Origin: Spirochaetaceae bacterium
GTDB taxonomy: Bacteria; Spirochaetota; Spirochaetia; DSM-27196; SKKC01
Reading direction: 5' to 3'
Assembly: GCA_003552745.1 (NCBI GenBank)
Contig: PUOG01000134.1
Coordinates: forward strand, 1-39,998
Length of the DNA stretch: 39,998 nt
Shown here in pieces: positions 8,379 to 15,181 of the stretch. The notes under the pieces are model-generated. The model ran no database searches, was not told the origin of the DNA, and worked only from the letters and a program-made list of their open reading frames with translations. Position 1 is the stretch's first letter; the number at the start of each line of letters is the position of its first letter. The position numbers and the translations under genes are program-made.

Positions 8379-8512
8379 GGATAATATCGACTGAGTACGC
8401 GCCGGCGATCAAGTGGCGGCGACCTGCCGGAGCCGCGCAAGCCCAGGCTCGAAGAGGCAGGCCCTTTTGAACCGGGACACGATAAGCCCCACACCACCGG
8501 CTCGCTCAGCGA

Positions 8513-9097
8513 CTACCGTACCCGGCCGCGCACGAGATTGCGGATGATGCGGCGAATGAACCGGCGAAGTCCGAAGCGTGCCTCAGAACCTACCGTGCGA
8601 GCTACCTCGTTACTCAGAGATCCCCCTCGCACGCGCCTGCCCCCGACACCGACCCCGCCACGCGCTCCCGGCGCACGACGCCCCGCGCGCCGACCGACAC
8701 CGAGACCGCCGCCCCCGAACGCCGAGAGAATCCCGCCGCCGCCGCCGGCGTCCGTCGCCGCACGATCTCCGGTTCCGCCACCTGTCGCGACCGGCTCGAA
8801 GGAAAACTCACGTTTCCACTCGGTGCGGCCGTTCATCGCATCGACGAAAATCCGCTGCACCGCGGCCGTATCGAGATTCGCCCCCGAGCTCGAGTACATA
8901 CCGGAGCCGTCACGATACTCGACGATGAGCGCACCGGACGATCCCGCCGCCTGCACGAATCCCGCCTCTCCGAGGTCCAGAATGCAGTGATCGACAGAGG
9001 ACCCGATCGCCCCGACGCTCCCACGGACCGCGTCCTCCGACGGACTCTCCACCACCCTGCCAACCGAATCCTCCAGCCGAACCGTATTCGGACGCAT
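8513..9097 (-). CDS. Gly/Arg-rich protein of unknown function
   Basis: 194 residues. The first half is an ordered-looking domain with alternating strands (CILDLGEAGFVQ, SGALIVEYRDGSGMYSSSG, AAVQRIFVDAMNGRTEW). The second half is very glycine- and arginine-rich (GGGGILSAFGGGGLGVGRRAGRRA) and ends in a strongly basic helix (FGLRRFIRRIIRNLVRGRVR). I do not recognise the family. The basic tail could bind nucleic acid or membranes. GGAGGA lies 8 bases before the ATG at 9097; the in-frame extension to 9172 lacks a ribosome site. The low-complexity part may be partly a result of the GC-rich base composition. Confidence 0.6.
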   Translation of the reverse strand: MRPNTVRLEDSVGRVVESPSEDAVRGSVGAIGSSVDHCILDLGEAGFVQAAGSSGALIVEYRDGSGMYSSSGANLDTAAVQRIFVDAMNGRTEWKREFSFEPVATGGGTGDRAATDAGGGGGILSAFGGGGLGVGRRAGRRAPGARGGVGVGGRRVRGGSLSNEVARTVGSEARFGLRRFIRRIIRNLVRGRVR

Positions 9098-9319
9098 ACC
9101 ACTATCCTCCTTCCGGTAACCTTGCAATTTGCGGACCCATACCCAACAGTTCGATTGTAGCACCGCTCCCACCCGACGGCTGCGTCACACACCGCCGTGC
9201 GACGGCAACAAGTCCCTCTACCTGTCTCGCAAACACCAGCACATCGGCTATCAGAGTTTCTCTTACGTGGATGCGACATTCGCCAATTGCGTGACCGAGC
9301 ACCGCACAGAACAATAGAT

Positions 9320-9339
9320 CGAGGTCCACGGAGACCTCG
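9320..9339 (+). promoter_or_regulatory. hairpin in the leader of the lipoprotein gene at 9368
   Basis: CGAGGTC (9320-9326) and GACCTCG (9333-9339) form a perfect 7-bp stem with a 6-base loop, followed by CTTATTT. It lies 28 bases before the start codon with the Shine-Dalgarno between. It could be a leader structure or a weak terminator for upstream transcripts. Confidence 0.35.
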
Positions 9340-9367
9340 CTTATTTCGACACTGGAGAGGACTGAGC

Positions 9368-9973
9368 ATGAAACGGAAAAACCCTTTTAGTCTGCCCATG
9401 TTCGTGTTCGCCGCGCTGGTTACATTCGCGACGATGGCGGTTCTTGCGTGTGACAACACTGTCGGTCCCAATGACGATGACGACATCCAGCGTGACGCCA
9501 CACAACCGACCGGTGAGGGTTGGCTTGAAATAGGAGCGGACGAGTACGTCCTGAGTAAGCTCTACTTCGAGCATGTGGAAAACCGCCAGATCGACATGCA
9601 TTTGGTGTGCGACGGACTGACGATGACAGAAAGCGGGCATACCGGCACGGGGACAATGCTCTGGTTTGAATTGGTTTTTCCGGAGGATTCGGTTACTGCA
9701 GGCGATTTCACGTACGAGTCGGATCCCGATCCCGACGACGATCCAAACACGTTCTCGGATGATTCATTTATCGCCCTCGACTATGAGTTTATCCCCGAAG
9801 ATTGGGATAAGCACGCATATCTGGTAGGAGGCGAACTCACGATCTCGATAAGCGGCACAACCTACACCGTCAGTGGTGAAGTTGAGCTGGATCATCCTCA
9901 TGGAGATTTCGACCACAGATGGGCAACGTTCTACTATCAAGGACCAGTTACCGATAGCCTCTGGTTCGATTGA
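9368..9973 (+). CDS. small lipoprotein, paralog of the one at 20037
   Basis: 201 residues. A lipoprotein signal (MKRKNPFSLPMFVFAALVTFATMAVLAC) puts the lipidated Cys at residue 28, followed by an Asp-rich tether (NDDDDIQRD). The mature domain is all-beta, with YVLSKLYFEHVE, SVTAGDFTY, GGELTISISGTTYTVSGEVE and ATFYYQGPV in order. The same blocks in the same order occur in the lipoprotein at 20037-20513, so the two are paralogs. No known family is recognised. GGAGAGG precedes the ATG; an upstream in-frame extension to 9197 is rejected. The Asp after the lipidated Cys would mean inner-membrane retention by the E. coli rule, but spirochaetes do not follow that rule reliably. Confidence 0.8.
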   Translation: MKRKNPFSLPMFVFAALVTFATMAVLACDNTVGPNDDDDIQRDATQPTGEGWLEIGADEYVLSKLYFEHVENRQIDMHLVCDGLTMTESGHTGTGTMLWFELVFPEDSVTAGDFTYESDPDPDDDPNTFSDDSFIALDYEFIPEDWDKHAYLVGGELTISISGTTYTVSGEVELDHPHGDFDHRWATFYYQGPVTDSLWFD

Positions 9974-9994
9974 TAGTCTACCGATAGAATGCGG

Positions 9995-10037
9995 CCGGCA
10001 GAGGATGGGAGGGCGTCTCTCTGTACTGCTCTGCCGG
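9995..10037 (+). repeat. inverted repeat downstream of the lipoprotein gene
   Basis: CCGGCAGAG (9995-10003) and CTCTGCCGG (10029-10037) form a 9-bp stem with a 25-base loop, 22 bases after the stop of the 9368 gene. There is no clean U-tract (TTGGGGTATT follows), so it may be a transcript-end structure rather than a classic terminator. The stretch from here to 10490 has no intact gene apart from the decayed regulator described next. Confidence 0.45.
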
Positions 10038-10102
10038 TTGGGGTATTCGGTGTCTATCGGCAGTTCGGGTAGCTGTCTGGTCGTGGAGCCTTCCTCCGGC
10101 CG

Positions 10103-10285
10103 CCCGGCATGCCGCACGAGATCCATCAATTCGCACAGACCCAGCTCGAGGCAGTTGTGAAGGTGCAGTGTTCCGGTGGCCCTATTGCTAGTGCCGAGGC
10201 CGAAAGCGATGTTCTTGTTGATGATACACTCGGCGAGCAGGGAGAATGCCTCGCGTTCCCGGTCGGTAAGACGAAGCGCGCGATC
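10103..10285 (-). pseudogene. remnant of a NarL/LuxR-type response regulator (HTH part only)
   Basis: Reading the minus strand from about 10285 gives RLTDREREAFSLLAECIINK, then NIAFGLGTSNRATGTLHLHN, then LELGLCELMDLVRHAGR. This lines up block for block with the HTH of the regulator at 16809: LSAREKQVFAMLAEGMTNKD, VAFTLGISYKTVETHHVRIY, LGLCGPLDLVRYAARIG. A TGA stop lies a few codons upstream in the same frame, and no receiver domain precedes it. Key HTH positions are degraded: Gly to Cys in LAEG, and recognition-helix YKTVETHH to NRATGTLH. The upstream element at 10365-10387 is identical to the one before the intact regulator at 13556. There it lies about 500 bases from the LTxRERE motif; here only about 90. 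The receiver domain has therefore been lost by an internal deletion of about 400 bases. Confidence 0.7.
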
Positions 10286-10364
10286 TCAGCTCCGGAACGG
10301 CCCCACGCGGAATACTCCACATAACAGGCGATCTTTGCCCGGGGCTGTCCAGAACCGCCCCGCG

Positions 10365-10387
10365 CATCGTACCTCAGTCGTATTTTG
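10365..10387 (-). repeat. 23-bp element, copy 1 (TCGTA-N6-TCGTA)
   Basis: Identical over 23 bases to 13589-13611. Read on the plus strand it is CA, TCGTA, CCTCAG, TCGTA, TTTTG; two TCGTA half-sites repeat at an 11-base period, one turn of the helix. This copy stands upstream (minus-strand sense) of the decayed response-regulator gene. Confidence 0.75.
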
Positions 10388-10533
10388 AGCCCGTTGTCGG
10401 CGCTCTTCGCGCTGGGCATTCACACTGTTGTGCGGACAATGGGCACTCCGGCTCGGGGCAGCTACGCAAATGTCCTACTGTAATCAGCATCTTGCTCATT
10501 GCTTTCCGATCGCACTGCTCAAAGAATACTTGT

Positions 10534-11676
10534 ATGGCGACGGGAGTGCCGGAAGTGGAACTATCGCGTTCTTCGAGTCTCGGGTTCAACCGGGCTACTC
10601 CGGGTCTTACGGCGGTTGAAGGCCGGGGGCGCGACGCCGGCAAAGAGAGGGGCCATCCACCGGTTGTCCGGTATGCAGTGAGTATCGCCGTGACAGCGGC
10701 AATGCTCTTGGCAGCAGTGCTTCTCGGAAACTGTCACTGGCAACCGCAGGGCCGCGAAGCGACGGCGACGCTAACTATGCAGGCCTTTGATCTCACTCCT
10801 CAATCGGAGATTCGGGTACGCTTCTACGAAGGAAACTCGGTACTCACACATATAAGCGAACAAGGGGGCCAGTTCGGCGGTTTGAGTTATGGAAATGGGC
10901 TGCAACAGCTCTCTCCAGCTTCGGTAGCAGGCGCGATAGAGCATACCTTCACCATGAGCGGCCACGTGGGAACCCTCACTATAGCAGGCATTCCGGTCAA
11001 TACGCCCTACACTGTCGTGCTGGAACGGCTTGGAGCCCACGACAACCGCCTCGGCGCGCTGGAGTTGGGTCCGCTCGGTGTCTCGAATGACCGGTCCCAA
11101 TATGCGGAGAATATCGAGTTTCTCAGTCATATCGGGTTCTCAAGTGAGACGTTCGAGATAGCTGCGGGTGACTCGACAACGCTTGAGATCCAGTTGTCGC
11201 AGACTGCCCTGGGAACCCTGGACCTCTATGATGTCGAGGGGAACTCACTGATCTTAGCTGAGGACTTTAACACCTTCTTCGAGCTCGTAGCCGTCCCGAT
11301 CGGTGAGGAAATCTCGATCGACCATCTCCTGGGTACCGGAGGATTCGAGGATTTCATCTCGCCGGGGTTGATTAACGCATGGTACGAGGAAAGTGTGCGG
11401 GAAAGAGTAGTTCGACCGGTATCAACTGGGGACAGCGGTTCGGATGATCCACGAGAACTACTCAATCCTTCGGGAGAGTTCCTGCTCGTCAGCGCTGTTC
11501 TCCCGGGCCTTCGTTTCCAGCTCATAGCCACCATTGTAGAGAACCGGGACCTTGACGCAGCCTTCGGCGACGGCGGAGTTGTCGGTATTTCCGAGCCATT
11601 CACGTTGCGGACCGGTGAGACCCGGAACCTCGAGATAACCGCCCACACCATTGGACAGATGGGGTACGTACCGTGA
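10534..11676 (+). CDS. large surface lipoprotein of unknown function
   Basis: 380 residues from the ATG at 10534; the frame is open from a TTG at 10492. A hydrophobic stretch SIAVTAAMLLAAVLLGNC (Cys at about residue 66) is a plausible lipobox. The 45 or so residues before it are unusually long for a signal peptide, so the true start may be later, for example the GTG at 10678. None of these starts has a good ribosome site. The mature part is beta-rich, with segments such as ATLTMQAFDLTPQSEIRVRF, GTLTIAGIPVNTPYTVVLER and STTLEIQLSQTALGTLDL. These resemble carbohydrate-binding or Ig-like lipoproteins, but I recognise no family. Its stop precedes the 11783 lipoprotein by 106 bases; the two may form an operon. 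Confidence 0.65.
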   Translation: MATGVPEVELSRSSSLGFNRATPGLTAVEGRGRDAGKERGHPPVVRYAVSIAVTAAMLLAAVLLGNCHWQPQGREATATLTMQAFDLTPQSEIRVRFYEGNSVLTHISEQGGQFGGLSYGNGLQQLSPASVAGAIEHTFTMSGHVGTLTIAGIPVNTPYTVVLERLGAHDNRLGALELGPLGVSNDRSQYAENIEFLSHIGFSSETFEIAAGDSTTLEIQLSQTALGTLDLYDVEGNSLILAEDFNTFFELVAVPIGEEISIDHLLGTGGFEDFISPGLINAWYEESVRERVVRPVSTGDSGSDDPRELLNPSGEFLLVSAVLPGLRFQLIATIVENRDLDAAFGDGGVVGISEPFTLRTGETRNLEITAHTIGQMGYVP

Positions 11677-11782
11677 CGGTCACGTCAGGGTGGAACGAAT
11701 GGGAAAGAGTTGGGTCGAGTGGAAGAATGCAGGCCGTGCAGCCGGCCCACCACACCTGAGCCATAGAGGACAGGAGGCGGGT

Positions 11783-12682
11783 ATGAGACAGGCAAGACAG
11801 AGACATTGGTGGCGGTGTTCGATAGTGACACTCGCTGTGGTAACCGTGCTCGTGGCGCTGAGCGGGTGCGAAAGCGCGGATGTACTGGGGGCGGACGTGA
11901 CCTCGGCAACGGATACTGAGTCCGGATTCGATACGGAGGATGATCCCGGTCCCTACACGGTAACCTACGACGCCAATGGCGCCACCGATGGAGCCGCACC
12001 TTCTGCGCAGACGAAGACTCATGGTGAGGACCTGACGCTTGCAGACAACGACGGAAATCTTCAGCGGAGGGGAGATAACTTCACCGGGTGGAACACCGCA
12101 GCTGACGGAACCGGTACCGACTACTATTCAGGTGCCATCTACACGACGGATGCGGATCTCACACTGTACGCGAAGTGGACGCCGGTCCATCAGATAGGCG
12201 ACCTCAGGTTGTTCGGGATCGTGTTCTATGACAAGGGGGAATACACCGACGACTGGCGCTACCTCGAGGTTGCTCATGTATCGACCGAATGGACGGGGAT
12301 CGTTTGGGGCGGATTCGGCACGGAGGTCGGTCCATCTGCGCAGGGAACTTCCATCGGAACCGGACGGGCAAACACGGAAGCAATCCTCGCTGAACTCGGC
12401 GATGGCGGGTATGCGGCAAGACGGTGTGCAGATCTCAGCCTATCGCTTCTTCTTCCAGGTTTTTCGCCGGTGGATGACTGGTTCCTGCCGTCCAAGGAGG
12501 AGCTGAATCTGATATACGAGAACCTTCATCTTGAAGGGTTAGGCGATTTCACTGACGCCGGGTATTGGAGTTCCTCCGAGTTGGACTCGGATATGGCCTA
12601 TTTCCAGTACTTCGGCGATGGGTTTCAGTTCCCGCTCGACAAATCTATGGAGTACAGAGTACGCGCTGTTCGAGCCTTTTAG
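11783..12682 (+). CDS. lipoprotein with Listeria-Bacteroides repeat and DUF1566-like domain
   Basis: 299 residues. The lipoprotein signal runs MRQARQRHWWRCSIVTLAVV to TVLVALSGC. After a short linker comes one Listeria-Bacteroides (flg_new/InlB B-type) repeat: YTVTYDANGATDGAAPSAQT, then FTGWNTAADGTGTDY, then ADLTLYAKWTP. The C-terminal half matches the Lcl/DUF1566 pattern seen in spirochaete and gamma-proteobacterial surface proteins: GIVFYDKGEYTDDWRYLEVA, DDWFLPSKEELNLIYENL, GYWSSSE and a final YRVRAVRAF. Such proteins are displayed on the cell surface; binding to host or matrix ligands is known for some members only. The start is fixed by AGGAGG 6 bases before the ATG; the open frame to 11651 is rejected. 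Confidence 0.85.
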   Translation: MRQARQRHWWRCSIVTLAVVTVLVALSGCESADVLGADVTSATDTESGFDTEDDPGPYTVTYDANGATDGAAPSAQTKTHGEDLTLADNDGNLQRRGDNFTGWNTAADGTGTDYYSGAIYTTDADLTLYAKWTPVHQIGDLRLFGIVFYDKGEYTDDWRYLEVAHVSTEWTGIVWGGFGTEVGPSAQGTSIGTGRANTEAILAELGDGGYAARRCADLSLSLLLPGFSPVDDWFLPSKEELNLIYENLHLEGLGDFTDAGYWSSSELDSDMAYFQYFGDGFQFPLDKSMEYRVRAVRAF

Positions 12683-12712
12683 CCACATTCGATGGTATCC
12701 TGGGGAGTGAAT

Positions 12713-12740
12713 CGGCAGGAAGGTCTTAAGCCCCCTGCCG
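12713..12740 (+). repeat. hairpin downstream of the B-repeat lipoprotein gene
   Basis: CGGCAGG (12713-12719) pairs with CCTGCCG (12734-12740) around a loop containing the palindrome CTTAAG. It starts 31 bases past the stop and may end the transcript, though no T-run follows. Confidence 0.4.
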
Positions 12741-12875
12741 GAACACGTCCCGGAACCCGATCTTGACGACGCCATATAAGGACTCTGTGGTACAAGAGAA
12801 GGGCTACCCGCCCATTGCGGCGCCCTCATAGCGGTTCGGGCGAGCGCATCTCGAGCTTACCTGTTGTGTGGCTGC

Positions 12876-13556
12876 TCAGACAGCGACCCACTGCTCCACT
12901 TCGATCAGGCCGATCGCCGCCGCGTATCGAATCAGGTCGACCGTGTCATGCAGATCGAGTTTGCGCATGATGCGAAGATGATGGGTCTGTACCGTTTTGT
13001 AGCTTATTCGCAGTTCGCATGCGATCGATTTGTTGTTCATGCCGTGTGCCAGAAGGCGGAGAACCTCCCGCTCCCGAGCCGTCAGCGAAGCGTATCCGCT
13101 ATCCGTACATGGAAACACCTCTTCAGAGATCGTGGCAACACTGCTGATGAGCGCGCCCGCCAGTTCCGGATCGACGTAGCACTGTCCTCGAAGCACGGCC
13201 CGTACCGCCGCCACCAGATGATCGCCGGCGGCGTTTCTAGACACGAAGCCCTCGGCTCCGGTAGCCGCCGCCGCCCGTATGCGCTGTGGTCCACAGCCTG
13301 GGGCCAGAACGACGATGCGTGCGTCTGCACACAGCTCCTTGATCTGTTTCAACACTCGCAGCGCTTCGGTTTCGCTTGATCCGAGGTCGGCGATCACCAC
13401 GTCCGGCGCGGTTTCCGAACAGAGCACCAGGACATCGGTTGCGCTTCTGGCCTCACCGACGACTCGGACACCCGGTTCACCGGACAGGATCACGCGTACC
13501 CCTTCAAACAACAATGGACAGTCGTGAACCATCACAACCCGTGCAGCTCGTTCCAT
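12876..13556 (-). CDS. atypical NarL-family response regulator
   Basis: 226 residues: a receiver domain (about 1-125) and a C-terminal LuxR HTH (about 155-215; LTAREREVLRLLAHGMNNKS, then YKTVQTHHLRIMRKLDLHD). The phospho-acceptor is likely Asp57 (VVIADLGSS). The acidic pair is His11-Asp12 rather than Asp-Asp, the usual Thr/Ser of the switch is Ala (VVLAPG), and the conserved Lys is Arg (GFVSRNA). Phosphorylation may therefore be weak or absent. It is closely related to the regulator at 16809. No kinase gene is adjacent. Upstream on the same strand is the membrane LuxR protein, with 67 bases between them that hold the second copy of the 23-bp element. No good Shine-Dalgarno precedes the ATG at 13556; an ATG 8 codons later is possible. 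Confidence 0.88.
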   Translation of the reverse strand: MERAARVVMVHDCPLLFEGVRVILSGEPGVRVVGEARSATDVLVLCSETAPDVVIADLGSSETEALRVLKQIKELCADARIVVLAPGCGPQRIRAAAATGAEGFVSRNAAGDHLVAAVRAVLRGQCYVDPELAGALISSVATISEEVFPCTDSGYASLTAREREVLRLLAHGMNNKSIACELRISYKTVQTHHLRIMRKLDLHDTVDLIRYAAAIGLIEVEQWVAV

Positions 13557-13588
13557 TGCTACACTATGGGTGACGCAAGCCCTTCACA

Positions 13589-13611
13589 CATCGTACCTCA
13601 GTCGTATTTTG
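13589..13611 (-). repeat. 23-bp element, copy 2, upstream of the regulator at 13556
   Basis: Identical to 10365-10387. It ends 32 bases before the start codon of the response regulator, in promoter position, between that gene and the 7TM-PAS-LuxR gene. The paired TCGTA half-sites 11 bases apart suit a dimeric LuxR-type regulator and suggest autoregulation, which is an inference. Confidence 0.75.
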
Positions 13612-13623
13612 CGTTTGATTCCG

Positions 13624-14910
13624 CTATCTATCGGCCGGAATACGGATAAGATGGCGATCGGCGCAGTGGCTGGAAATGAAGTGGTTGTCTCTGAGAAGTC
13701 CGTAGAGCTGGATACGATTGTCGATGCCGAGTTTGTCGAAAATATGGGTGATATGCGTCTTCACCGTTCGCTCCGAGATAAACAAATGCTCGGCAATCGC
13801 GGCGTTCGTGTGCCCGGCGAGGATCTGCTCGATGATCTCCGCTTCGCGACGGGTGATACCCGCGATGAGCTCCGGGCGCTGGGTGCCGGACACCTGCTGC
13901 CCGACGAACACGTACCCGATACGGTTGCCCGCCTTGTCTCGAAGCGCGGATGCCTTTACGTCGAGGAGCCCGTTCGATACCCCGTGATTTCGCAGGTCAA
14001 CAACGACCGATACCGATGGTGAGCGATTCCCGCTGCGTGCATCGATCATCTCGCACAGCTGTGTCCCGCCACCGAAGAGGTCGTCGAGCGCGACTCCCTG
14101 TAACGATTCACTCGGTCTCTCGAACAGAAGCGACGCCTCCTCATTCACACATTGCACCGTCCGTCGATTGTCGATGATCGCCACAACGTAGCCGGGAAAA
14201 GCCGTCAGCGCAATCTCTTCCAGCCGCGGCGGGGCAGTGAGGAAGTGGAAGCGATCAACGAGATAGCCGAAACAGAGCAGCCACAGCAGCTTGAACAGCA
14301 ACACGCTTCCCTGCGACGGGACTCGAAACAGAAGCGGCACGATAACGGCCTCCGTGAAGGTGATCACCATCAGGATTACCACCGACGCCCCGAGTACGCG
14401 GAATACCCGCCTTTCCCGCACGGTGGCGGAGGCGCGCGCCCTCTTGAAATAGACGACGGCGGCCGCTACGTAATAGGCGAACCAGATCACCAGCATACTG
14501 AAAAACGCCGCAGAACCGTAGTGGTGGTTAAATTGCCACGTCCCGTTGACCAGAGCAAAGTCGCTCAGATAGTCGTTGTGCAGCCGGAACAGCGCCGCCG
14601 AGATCACGCACGGAAGGTAGATGAAATAGACAAGCCGATATCGTCGTGGGGTTCGTTCGGTAACGGCAAGCGCAAAGTGCAGAAACGCACCGAAGTGCAG
14701 CAACTGGAGGAGCCACCCAACGAAAAACAGGCGTCGAAAGGCATCCAGATCGACCGTCGAATGGGCAAACATTGCGATGACGGCCCAAGTTCCCAGGAAC
14801 ACCGACATCAGCAGAAACGCCTGTCGAGCACGGGAGGCGGTATCTCCGCGTACGACCAGATATCCGAGCAGAAACGAAAAGAAGCCGGTTAACGCCGCAA
14901 CACTCACCAT
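13624..14910 (-). CDS. membrane-bound regulator: 7TM sensor, PAS, LuxR HTH
   Basis: 428 residues. Residues 1-220 hold about seven hydrophobic segments in the style of the histidine-kinase N-terminal 7TM region (LTGFFSFLLGYLVV, FLLMSVFLGTWAVIAMFA, FVGWLLQLLHFGAFLHFAL, LVYFIYLPCVISAALF and others). Residues about 225-345 form a PAS domain (YVVAIIDNRRTVQCVNEEAS; GYVFVGQQVSG). Residues about 355-415 are a LuxR HTH (ITRREAEIIEQILAGHTNAA; ISERTVKTHITHIFDKLGID). There is no kinase or receiver domain, so the membrane sensor is coupled directly to DNA binding, a one-component design. GAGGAG lies 8 bases before the ATG. The ligand is unknown. It probably shares regulation with the adjacent atypical response regulator. 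Confidence 0.87.
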   Translation of the reverse strand: MVSVAALTGFFSFLLGYLVVRGDTASRARQAFLLMSVFLGTWAVIAMFAHSTVDLDAFRRLFFVGWLLQLLHFGAFLHFALAVTERTPRRYRLVYFIYLPCVISAALFRLHNDYLSDFALVNGTWQFNHHYGSAAFFSMLVIWFAYYVAAAVVYFKRARASATVRERRVFRVLGASVVILMVITFTEAVIVPLLFRVPSQGSVLLFKLLWLLCFGYLVDRFHFLTAPPRLEEIALTAFPGYVVAIIDNRRTVQCVNEEASLLFERPSESLQGVALDDLFGGGTQLCEMIDARSGNRSPSVSVVVDLRNHGVSNGLLDVKASALRDKAGNRIGYVFVGQQVSGTQRPELIAGITRREAEIIEQILAGHTNAAIAEHLFISERTVKTHITHIFDKLGIDNRIQLYGLLRDNHFISSHCADRHLIRIPADR

Positions 14911-15181
14911 CCCGGTGTCTCCTCAGGCCGGGGCGATGCGGTTTCCAGCGCCTCCGGAGCTACATGCAGCAGACACAGCGGAGCTGACCGCACGGTTCTC
15001 GATAATATTTGCAGCTATTCTCACCCGGTTTCGTGCACTGCGCAACCGTTCCCTTCTCGCCCCCCCGGTGAGCTCCGGAAAAAGCGTATGCGATCCGCGT
15101 GCCGAGCACCGGTCATCGCCGGGCTGCGTCGAGCGCATCGGAGTCGCTCGTTTCGGGCGGGGTCGGTCTTTCACGGCAACA
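14911..15181. other. non-coding stretch between regulator and subtilase genes
   Basis: About 270 bases lie between the start of the 7TM-PAS-LuxR gene and the stop of the subtilase gene. Short open frames on both strands show no ribosome site or family pattern. It should hold the promoter of the regulator (minus strand), but I cannot pick one with confidence. Confidence 0.5.

Noticed and set aside
10109..10419. Two short open frames (plus 10109-10324, minus 10126-10419) in the 500-base gap
   Set aside because: They overlap the degraded regulator in other frames and show no family pattern; the minus-strand HTH remnant explains the sequence better.
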